DNA of 64,000 nucleotides. It comes from Phragmites australis. Taxonomy: Eukaryota; Streptophyta; Magnoliopsida; Poales; Poaceae. Shown one piece after another: positions 29,401-41,400 of the stretch. Each line of letters begins with the position of its first letter. Position 1 is the stretch's first letter. The notes beneath the pieces were generated by a model. The model worked only from the letters and a program-made list of their open reading frames with translations. It had not been told where the DNA came from and searched no databases. The DNA lies in NCBI RefSeq assembly GCF_958298935.1, contig NC_084933.1:1533001-1597000 (forward strand). Direction: 5' to 3'. The position numbers and the translations under genes are program-made.

Positions 29401-32400
29401 AAGGGACCGTCGGGGGTCCTTAATAACGACCCCCAACAAATGGATAACACATGCCGAACAATTTGACACTGCCTCCTAGCCAGCTGTCACATCATAGTCA
29501 GCTAGTGCCTTCTGGCCACAACACTTCACCCCTCTTCAACAAACAGCTCGTTCTGGAGTTGCAGGGTTGGCGCAACACATTGTGCCTCCCACCACACTTT
29601 GATCACAATCTTGAGCTCATGAAGAACATCTAGTGTGGCCATCTCGAATAGCTCAACATCATAGACCATGGTGATTAGCTATGATACCAAGTTGTTATGG
29701 GCTAACGTTAGAAAGGTAGCTCGATTAGAGAAGGAGAAATCGTAGGGTGCACAAAGAGAGGGAGAGAGAATCAGGGGCAGGAGATTAGACTAAATCATTC
29801 TCGTTCCTACCTTTTAATGGCTTACAGCCGTAGGCCAGCTCTTGCCCCTAACGACCTAACAACTACAAATAACGATGGATAATGCTAACAAAATAACAAC
29901 AGTTAATCATCCTAGCTGAAGGACAACACATGCCAAAAAATTTGGCAGCCCCCTAGTGGCTGCGACCTCCTAGTATACTGGTGCCTTCTGTCCATAATAG
30001 ATACTTTAACTAGTCAAAAAATATAATGCATAGATTATACCAACCTCAACATAAAAGCTGAAGGCGAGCTTGCATATGAGCAATATAGTCCAGAATAATA
30101 TGTACCTATTTTATGAAGAAAAATCGATTGTTTTGGACAAAGATAATAAAGACGGAAAACTTAGGTAACAAGAAAATGTATGACTTACTTAAGAAGTGAA
30201 CATGTGTCCTCGTACATGCCTCGGGCAACATATAACTTTGGCTGATTAATAAAAGTAAGTGTGAGAACTAACAGCTGCAAACTATTCTGCTAATAACTTA
30301 TTTACATAGGTCCAGCAAAATATTACCTGAGACCACCACAAAAGAAACCTAACAATGCGAGAATTTGAGCGCTCCAATGCCCTTCGAAATGGTAGAAATA
30401 TAAAAAACAAGGCATTGAATATGTTCGGTAACATGTAAAGAGCAACTGCAAAATTATATATAGATTCACTCTGCGAATTTCCAATCCAACTGCCGAAGAA
30501 CTTGACAAGGCCTGTGGGATTTTGAATAGAACTTATGTATGTTGTTGGAAGAATTATCAACCAAGCAAGAGCTATAACAAATTTCAGGATATATCGCACT
30601 ATCTCTGAGCACTCCAGACTCTTCCAAGCCTTCCAGTTAAGAATTATCTCAAACGTGGCTGAAAAAGTTGAAGAGAGCAATTTGAGAAATTGTGCACAAT
30701 TAGAAAATATTTTCTATTGAGATGCCATATATAAATCTATATTGAGAAAAACTTGCTTATAGTTTTGGAAGAAGAAAAAAACTAAGGTTCAATTAAGAAT
30801 GTAGTAAATTACGATAATCTCATTTGGTTGAACCACTTTTAGATACATAAGTGTTTGGATAGCTGTTTGTTTCTCAATCAAGCTACACGTGGATAATTAT
30901 CATGTTCTAGATAGGAGATGAAAATAACTGCTTGGGGAAAATGGTTCATCCAACATAAATCAGGTTCACTAACCGAATCATAGACTGCTCATAACTACTT
31001 TTTGACAGCAGCTTTAGAAATAAGCACAGCAGAACAACCACAAATAGAGCCTAAATAAGGTTATAATATGCATAAAGTTTCCGAGTCCAACTACAAATGT
31101 ACCTTGAAGGAAGTTAAGAAATGCATATGTTATGAATATTGTCACAACATTTCTGAAAACAGTTGGTTCAAAAATAGTATATAGAGATCCAGAAGGGTTC
31201 CAGGCAATGATTACCATGGCCTGCAAGAAAAGAAACACACGACATGACAGGTAAAGATAAGACATAACACTTTCACTCAAGGACAAAGATCAATGGTTAT
31301 ACCTGGAAAGCTAATATAAAGAAAGTCCACATTCGATCAAAACTTCTCAATAGGAGAAAAAAACTACGATGCTCAACAAAATTGGTTTTGGGTATCCTCC
31401 ATCTGCGAACATCATTAGCATGTTTCTGCATATAAATAAAGTTAGGTATATTATCTTACCAGACATACTTAATTTTGATTGCTTCAGGAACATGCATATA
31501 ATCCATTGAATGCAAATGCATTCAGGTCCAACCGGACTATAGATTACATGTACAACTCCACTGATAAAAGGGGAAACAAAATATTCTTTCCCCTTTTCCC
31601 CCCAAATTGCACCAATGAGCCAAGCTGAACATCCACAGTGGCAATATCAAATGAAACATTTGGTTTAGATCACCCCAATGAGTGGCAATCAGTGCACAGG
31701 GACAGCCAGCATGAAGTAACGACAACAGAAGTGCACAAGTGGTAACAACTAATAACTGGTGGGCAACTGTGGAAAACAGAACAGCAACAAGCGGATGGAG
31801 CTCGACAAGCCAGATAGAAAAAGAAAGGGTAGAGGAAAAGGAAAAGGAAAAGGAAATGATATGTAAGAAAGGGGCTAGGTGTGTTCCTTTTTATTTTCTG
31901 GTTTTGGACAATAACAGAGTTATATGCATTTCGGGAGGGACACATCACATGTGAATGTTTCAGACAGGGACATTTAACTGAATAAGTAGGCTTTGTCATT
32001 CCCCCAAAAGTAAGTATCAAGAGTAGGCACATAACTACATCAATTAATCCTCGCAAAAAGAATGCAAATCAGTTAGTTTGACATCCCCCGAAAATAATCT
32101 GACGTGTTCAAAACCGTTCTTCGTAACTTAACTAAATAAAATCGGGTAGCGATCAACAGCATTGCCACTGATTTTTTAGGGAAACAATAGAGGATCCTTA
32201 TGAAAATTATATTACTGCTAATAACAATGAGTACTATTGTACAGCTCCCGATCTTCCAAAGAGAATGGTACCCACCCCCACCCAACGCGCAGAGAAAGTG
32301 CAGTAACGAGCCTTCGTGTCACGTTATTGTACTTTCCTTCAGCTATTTCTAGTTACTGCCTGTACCATCGCCTGTACCATCCATTGGTTACTACATTTCT

Positions 32401-35400
32401 CCTAATGTTACTGCAAGGGCCAAGGATACAACAATCAAGCTGCAAAAACACTATTATGCCCTGGGGTCATACAGTGGATAGATACAACAATCAAGCTGCA
32501 AAAACACTATTATGCCCTGGGGTCATACAGTGGATATTGTGGGCTAAGTGGAAAAGGTTGCGACGAGAGACTGGAGGCCAGGGTCCCGGACCATGGTAGC
32601 ACGTAGGCACCATGTCACGGCCAGGGAAGAGGCAGGTGTAGCGCAAGAGAAAGGGGAAAGGGAAGGATTTCTGCTATTCCCTTCACTTGAAAAGAGAGCG
32701 CCAAACCCCTTTAATATGATGCTTGCCTAACAGGCTCATCACTGGTCCTATCGCCACCCGTTCACTGCATCATCAGTGGCGATAGCAGCTTGTATCCTCT
32801 GAAGACCTTGAACTAATATATATACATGAATATAATACAATATGCAAAGAACCTCTTATACTTTAGGGATATTACACAGAGGTATATATATCTTGTTAAT
32901 AATAATCGTTACGTGTATTGTAGCAGACAAGTGTTGGCACTGTGGCAAACACTAATTCGATTACTGCAGCAGACCGTAGCGCTTAGATCATTGCTGTAGC
33001 ACCAGTGATGACTGTTATGGCTATAAATAAGAGGTGACCCCTAGAGAGTAAGAAAAAAAAGTAGTAGTGTATAGTAGTGTGAAGCTACGAGTAATGGTGT
33101 GCAGAGTATACCCGGGTGGAAGCTCAGTGTGAGGATCTCTCCTAAGTTTCATCCAAATAGTAAGCATGTAGTGAGAAGCTATGAGTTCAATGTATAACAA
33201 GTGATGTTGTGCTAGATCAATATAGTACGAGATATTGAGCCACTTGTTCTCTTGTGTGCTTGTGTGACTCAAGATAGAGAGAGTAAAGAGTGGAATCGAG
33301 TGCTTCAGTTCCAACATTTAGAGGGATTGAGTGATTCAATCCCAACAAATGGTATCAGAGCTTTAGGTTCAGAGTCGAGAGAGGAGCCCGAGGTTCTGTC
33401 CGAGAGAGCTTAGGATTGTGGTTGTCCAAGACCATGGCTCGTGACGAGTCACTGGAGGGAACATCTGGAAGTGGTACCACACTGAAGGTATCGACCATTA
33501 TGCTCACTAAGAGCAATTACGGGGTATGGGCGGTGAAGATGAAGATCTTCATGCGTGCACAAGGAGTTTGGGAGGCGATAGAGGGGCAAAGAACTGGTCG
33601 ATGAGAAGAAAGACTAGATGGCTCTCGCTGCCCTCTATCTCTGAGAAGGAGACAACAAAGAAGGCTTGGGACGCTCTCAAGGAGATGCACATTGGTGAAG
33701 ATCGCGTCAGAAAGGTGTGTGTACAAACTCTCAACAGAGAGCTTGAAGGTATGTACATGGGTGAATTGGAGACGATCAGCAAGTACGCCTTGAAGCTTAC
33801 CACTATGGTAAACGAGATACGTTCTCTCGCCACTAAGATGGAGGAGAGCACTATCGAGGAGAAGCTCTTGCGCTCTATCCCCAACAAGTTTCTACACATT
33901 GTTAGCACCATTGAGCAATGGGGTGCCATGACGAAGATGTCAATGATGGAGGCCGTCGAACGCTTGAGGACGTATGAGGAGTCTTTAAAGGGTCGCATGC
34001 GTGACAAGGAAGGAGAGCACCTACTGCTCTTGCATGCTGAGTGGGAGGCCAAAGCTACCAAAGAGAAGAGGAGTAGTGAATGCTCCGGCAGTGTAACAAG
34101 AAGAAGCATCGGGACAAGTCAAAGATCCAGTGCTACAAGTGTTAGGAGTTCAGCCACTACGCCTACGAGTGTTTTGAGAAAAAGAAAGAAAAGGCACTTC
34201 TTGTTAAGGCACAAGATGATGATGAGCTTGCCTTATTGATGATTGAGGCAACACTGCTGTAGCTCTTGGGTAGAGTCCATGAACGTTGGTGTGAAGCTGT
34301 GTTCATGGAGCCATGGAGGTGGCGACGTGAAGCTGTGTTCATGGAGGTGGTGGTGTGAAACTACTACGAGGTAGGGTTGGTGTGAAGCCAACAACAAGGG
34401 CATTGTGAAGCTGCTATGTTATTGTGGTGGTGTGAAGCCAACAACAAGGGCAGTGTGAAGCTACTACCTCAAAAGTGATGGTGTGAAGCTGTTACTAGGC
34501 AATGGTGGTATGAGTTCGCTAGGAGAAGGCCCCGGTGTGAAGTTGCGGCAAGGTGACACACAAGGCTTAGGGGGAGATTGTTAGTAATAATCCTTGTGTG
34601 TACTGTAGCAGACATGTGTCGCACTATAGAGAACAGTAATTCGATTACTGTGGTAGAGGTCAGCACTTAGATCACAGCTGCAATAGTATGTCGAACTGTA
34701 GCAAAATGACGTACTGTAGCAACAGTGCCGGCTGTTATGGCTATAAATATGGGGTGAACCCCCTAGAGAGTAAGAAAAAAAGTAGTAGTGTGAAGCTCCG
34801 AGTAGTGGTGTGCAGAGTACACCTAGGTGGAAGCTCGGTGTGAGGATCTCTCCTGAGCTTCATCCAAATAGTAAGCTTGTAGTGAGAAACTATGAGTTCA
34901 ATGTATAACAAGTGGTGTTGTGCTAGATCAATATAGTATGAGATATTGAGTCACTTGTTCTCTTGTGTTCTTGTGTGATTCAAGATAGAGAGAGCAAAGA
35001 GATTCCGTTCTTGTGTGATTCAAGATAGAGAGAGCAAAGAGTGGAATCGAGTGATTCGGTTCCAACATTTAGAGGGATTGAGTGATTCAAACCCAAAATA
35101 TCTAACACCCCCCCCCCCCTCTCAAACTAATGAAGGATCAATCACACTGAGTTTGGAGAGATAGAACTAGTGTTGAGCTATACTCTGTGTCTTTATGAAG
35201 AAATCAGCCAACTAAAGTTTGGAAGGAACACATTGAAGAGCAATCACCTCATCCTAACAATTTTTTATTGGACCAGCAGACTGCACAGTTCTTGCACCAA
35301 TAGAAGCAACCCCGGATCCTCTTAAAACTTGTTGTTTCCAAAGCCTTCGACTCCGTTTTAGTGGTCGTTCTTGCTAGATGTTCTTCGCAGCCTCGGATTT

Positions 35401-38400
35401 GGCCCGGTTTGGCGTGATATGATTTCTGGGTTGTTGGCCATTTCTTTTACCAAAGTTCTCCTCAATGGCACCCCTAGAGATGAGATTCAACACCGGCGTG
35501 GCCTGCGCCAAGGGGATTCATTATCACCAATGCTATTTATTCTGGTGATGGTTGTACTTAATGGCTTAATTCATAAGGCTAGCAAAGAAGGTCTTCTCCG
35601 GCCCCTGGCCAATTGGAACATTCGACATCGTGTGTCTTTGTACGTCGATGATGTGGTCTTATTCCTTCGGTCGGTTGTGGAGGACATGGGAATGATATTG
35701 GACATCTTACAAGTGTTAGACATGGCGTTTGGTCTCAAGACTAACATCTAGAAAAGTAGTGTCACACCAATCCAGTGTTCGATAGATGAGCTCAGCCTGA
35801 TTCATGATCGCCTCCCTTGTGAAATCAAGGAGTTTTCGTGCAAGTATCTTGGTTTACCTCTATCTATCAAGAAATGGATAAGAGCTCAAATTCAGCCTAT
35901 CATTGATAGAATTGCCTACCAACTCCCATGTTGGAAGGCAACATTAATGACACAGGATGGAAGGTCGACTTTGGTTCAGTTCGTCCTTACTTCTATGACA
36001 GTGTATCATGCTATAGCTATGGACCTCCCACCTTGGACGTTGAGAGCGATCGACAAAATCCATCGTGGTTATCTATGAAGAGGAAGGAAACAAGCAAATG
36101 GAGGACATTGTTTGATTGCTTGGCCAAAAGTTTTCTGGCCTCGTAAGCTGGGTGGTCTTGGTATTCAAGATCTCAAGACATTCGACTGGGCATTGAGAAT
36201 GCGTTGGTTATGGATGCAAAAAACACAACTAGACAAGCCTTAGGCGGCTTTCATTGTGCCAGTTCATGCTAATGTCAAGGTGCTCTTCTCCATCTCGATA
36301 GTTTCCAGGGTGGGTAATGGATGCAACACCTTGTTTTGGATTGACAGGTGGCTTCACAAAAAGGCAATCGCGGACTTTGCCCTTCATTTGTTTTCCCTTG
36401 TTCCCAACGACGGACCAACAAGCGCACTATCCAGGAGGCCATGCCAGATCACCGCTGGGTTCAAGATATTCGAGGTGCTCTTACTATTGCAGCTCTTGCA
36501 GAGTACCTTGATGTATGGGATTTATTAACTGATGTCGTCTTACAACCAGGCATCCAAGATGATCGATGGAGGCAATCAAAATCAGGCCAATATTCAGCAA
36601 AATTGGCTTATAACTCCTTCAATGGGGCCATCCTTTTCGAGCCATGGAAACTCATATGGATGTCCTGGGCTCTTCTCTATGATGACAAAGGCTAGAACAG
36701 ACTTTCAATTGCCTTTCTTCATGGAAGTCTTCACTATTGCAGCTTGGCATATCTGGAAACAGCGAAATGGCTTAATATTCCAGAAAATTAGGCCTACTTT
36801 ACAAGAATGGAGAAAAGCTTTTGAGGATGAAGTTAACCTTCAGCTCCATAGGGTCAACCACAACCTCAGATCTCCAATTTCACTATGGCTTAGCATGATT
36901 AACTAGCTTGTGTATCTTTTTTTATTTTGGTTGCTTGTTGCATGCCTTCTCCCCTACCTATTAACTATACAGTTCCCTTGTTCACCCCCCCCCCCCTTTA
37001 TAATAATAAAATGCGCAGTAGGGGCCTCCCCTACTATATTTCCCCCCTCAAAAAGTCCTAGGCTCTGAAGCGGTGTCAATTTTTTCTCTAGCAGTCCACA
37101 ATCGTTGTTGGACGGCGGATCGCTTAGCCCGTAGGGGACTGCAGCATCCAGAGCGTTGTCTGCTATGCGACCAGGAAGATGAATCTATTCAGCATATCCT
37201 GATCTCCTGCATTTTTTGGGGACAGGTATGGTTCTTCTTATTTAGGCGGTTTGGTCTCACTGACTTCTTGCCACAGCCTGAAGATACGGTGTTCAGTGAT
37301 TGGTGGGTTAAGATAAATAAGAGGGTCGTAATCAAGGACTAGAGAGAATGCTAAAAGCGCGTGCACCACGACACAAGTGCAAAAAACATGGAGAAATACA
37401 AAAAGTCAAAAGTGATGCAAAGAGAGCCATGAGTGAAGCAAGGTGTCGAACCTATGACAATATGTACCAAAGGCTAGGTATAAAAGAAGGCGGAAAAGGC
37501 ATCGATAAGATGACTGAATTCACGAGAGGAAGACGAGGGACTTAGACCAACTAAAAAGAATAAAGGATCAAACAAACCGACTCCTCGTGAGAGACGATGA
37601 GATCAAGAATGGATGGATGGAGATAGTACATTGACAACTTGTTCAATGGTGAGAATGAGAGCACTATGATTTAGGTGACTCTTATGATGCCACCAATAGG
37701 TGTTTCTGTTTGGAACATTTAGGAGTCAGAGGTCAAGGAGATTTGAAAAAGAAGAAAAATGCAAGGTGTTAGGCCCTGATAATATCCTATTGACGTGTGG
37801 AAATGCTTTAGAGAGAATAATCAAGCATCATCTAAGAAGAACAGCAAGCATTACAAGAAACAAATTTGGTTTTATGCCTGGGATGTTGACAACGGAAGCG
37901 ATTTTCTTGAAATGATGGCTTGTGGAGGGATAGTGAGTAGAAGAAGAATATACACACTGTGTTCATTGACTTGCAGAAAGCGAATGGAATGAAAAAAAGA
38001 GCAAGGAAGGTTATGTGGTGGGAGCTAGAAAAACATGAGTCCCAACAAAGTACATTACTCTCGTCAAGGGTATGTATGATGACTTTGTGATTCATGTTCG
38101 AACATGTGATAGTGAGACTGATGACTTCCTCGTTAAGATAGGACTACATCAAGGGTCAACCTTCAGCCGTAGTTTTTGTTAAGGGTATAATAGTCAAAGG
38201 GTATTAGAGTAATCTCGTAATCCTAGGGTTGCCCTCATGTACATCTTTATGTAGTGTCCATTGGGTTTCAATGTATCCATCCATCATTTGTACAATCTAT
38301 ACAAAGTTAATAGGGCATCAGAGCTCTAGGTTTTGTGATCTGGTCTCCACCCTAGTTCTACGCTACGCAGCCCCAGGGAGAAGCTATCTCTACTCCCAGG

Positions 38401-41400
38401 GGCAACCTCATTGATCAACGTTGGAGCTCACGGCGAACACGGCTGGGCTACGGGTTGACGTCGGCGATGCGCGAGTGAAGCTAGCGATGGTGAGCGCTGG
38501 CTTGAAGCTTCGACTCTCACCGGAGATGGGGTTCTGGGTGCGCTAAGGGCACGGTGAGCTAGGCAAAAGGTGCGCAATGCCCTGAGGAGGCTATGGGGTC
38601 GCATATTTATACACAGGTGGCTTTGCTATCTCTTAATCGACTCGGATTTGAAAAGAGGAGACGGCGGTAGTCCAAACTCTATTCCGATGATTCAAATGAA
38701 CTCGTCTTCCTATCTCTTGAGCAAAAGCTCGCGTATGGTCCTTAGATTCTTCCTTTTTTTTGATGCTTGGCTTATCTCTAGCTCAAGCGCGAGAATTTGA
38801 TTGAGGTGCCGTGCGATTGGCAGTTGAGCTCGCGAGAATCTAACGTGGGCTTGAGCTTCCAGGGTCCACGGCGAATCTGTTTTGGCAGTTGGGCACGATC
38901 TTCGACTCGGACTCATGACGTCCACATGTGCGGCGGTCGGCTTCTGCTTCTGCCAAGTTGAGACGGAGAGGAGGGAAAAAGAGAGACCGATAGGCGGGCC
39001 CGGCGGGTCAGAGAGAAAAGAGAGGGGGAGACGGTTGGCTGGTCGAGCGGCCCAGGGAGGGATAGAGAGGAGAGGTGGGCTGGCCAGGTTGACTGAGGGG
39101 AAAACGGCCCAGAACACCTTTTCCTATTTACTTATTCCTTTTCTATTTCTATTTCCTTTCTCTCAAACAAATACTAGTATATACATGTACATATACTTGT
39201 ACAGCATATACTCTTCTTGTATACATTATATTAGCTCATATAAACAATCAACAATCAATACACACACACACACATATATATATACTTTTATAAGAAAATA
39301 TCCCTCGATGTATATATGTATTTATATAGCACCTATACTCTCATATATGCATCTATGCACATATATACACTTAGAGTTTTATTTTTGTTTTGCAAAAAAA
39401 TTATTCTTTTTGTAAAAGTTTTTATTTTCTTGGTTTTTTAGAATTTGGGCTGTTACAACAGACTTTGGAATCGAAAGGTTTTAGACTTAATACGACTAAA
39501 GCCATGTATATGAGGTGCCACTTCAATGGTGTTACAGAGGACAATGATGTAAATCTAGATGAACAAATAATGCCTTAGAATGAAATCTTTGGTTATTTGG
39601 GATCGATGCTATAGAATGATGGCCATATTGATTGAGACATTAGCCATAGAATAAAAGCTGGTGGGTGAAATGACAGCAAGCTTCTATCATCGTGTGTGAC
39701 AAAAAGGTACAGCAAAGGCTGAGAGGAAGGTTCTATAGGAAAACAATTAGGTCTACAATATTGTATCAGAATGTTGACCTAGTGAAAGAAAACATATCCA
39801 AAAGTTAAGGATCGAATTAGAAAAGATGATATATGTAATAGGGTAGGAGTGGCACCGATTGAAGAGAAGCTACTCCAACATCGCTTTAGGTGATTTGGGT
39901 TTATCCAATGGAGGCCTCCTGAAACACCGATGCATAACGGAGTCCTAAGGCGTATCGAAGATACAAGGAGGCAGGGATCGGCCAAACAGACATGGAAGGA
40001 ACCATTTAGAAGAGACTTTAGGGCATGAAATGTATCCAAAGAATTAGCTTTTAAAATCCCTACAAACTGATTGTGTATCTTCTGATAGTCTGATGGAATA
40101 TGTTGTAAAATCAAATAAAACACTTGCATTGCAGATCGAATATAGCCTATGCAAAGGATCAACTGATAACCTCTGTTTCATTTTTAGATTTCGTAGGAAC
40201 CACAAAAAAATCGGCTGTCAGATCCATTGGCCATTTAAGCTGTTCGAAACATTTCTTCGACCTGGAAGTGTGAAGGTTTATGGACAAAAAAATTATCAGT
40301 TAGAAACTATCTTTTGACCAAATTTCTTTGCTCTTAGTGATATGTAAATCACAATATGTCAATAATGAACTAATAGGGACAACTTACCAAAAGTATTCGT
40401 TCAGGTCATCATAGTTTCTCCACTTTGAGTGGCTCGTTGTACCGCGTTTACTCATTGCAGCTTCCTTTTGCATCAAATGAAAATTTAAGAAATAAATACA
40501 GCCAAAGAACATGGGACACATAGCATATAACATCTGAGCACATACCTCCTGCATAACATTGAATATGGGTTGAATAATTAACTGTAGAAATACATCATCA
40601 ATCCCCTCTCGTCGAAAGGATATGTCAAAAGAATCTTCCCTTCTGTTAGATATGATGCCATACAAATCTCTTGCCATCTAGATCATGAATTTAGTGTGAC
40701 AAAGATTAATAAACAAGTTAGTGCATGTTCATGTCATGCCTACACTATTAGCATAGTAGTCTGTTTACGAGAAAAAAATGTTGCATTCAGATTCATTCTT
40801 TGAAATATATCTGAAAATGGTTTGTCAACAAATTTCAGAAAAATAAATCGAGCAGCAAAAAGATAATACCGTTTTATTTGTTAAGCTACTAGCACGTATG
40901 TGTCTTATTTTTTTAATATGAAGCTTGGTTAACATGTATAACCAGTGGCTTGAATGAAATTTAGGGTATTACAAGGGGAAGATAGACATTGATTGGTATG
41001 AGAGAACTAGAGGTGCTGAGAGATAGTAAATAGAGGCGAGAGATATATTTCTTGCTTGGCTAGTAATGGATATATGCTATCTTTTTTATAAGGATTGTTA
41101 GGAATAGCAATTTGTATTCACTGGAGGCCCTGGACCAGTATATATACACATGTATATGTGACAATATGCAAGAATCCCTATATAGCCTGGAGATATTACA
41201 CAGAGCAATATATATATCGAACACCCTAATCAAACTTCTGGGGATCAACCACACTGAGTTTGAAGAGATAGAACATGTGCTAAGCTGTACTTTGTGCATT
41301 GGTAAAGAAATCAGCCAACTGAAGCTTGAAAGGAACATACTGAAGAGCAATCACCCCATCATGTACTTGTGTCCGTGTGTAAAAAGCATCAACACCAATA

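Larger units (their letters stand above)
32894..35098 (+). mobile_element. Gag-only LTR retrotransposon (TR-GAG-like) nested in Copia C
   Basis: LTRs at 32894-33347 and 34579-35098 share the TGTTARTAATAATC start. Perfect 5-bp target copies TATCT flank it (32889-32893 and 35099-35103). The primer-binding site TGGTATCAGAGC lies at 33350-33361 and a purine tract TTAGGGGGAGAT before 34579. The 1.2-kb interior encodes only a Copia-type gag, followed by GTGTGAAGC-rich repeats. No protease, integrase or RT is present. It must depend on enzymes from another element. Confidence 0.9.
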
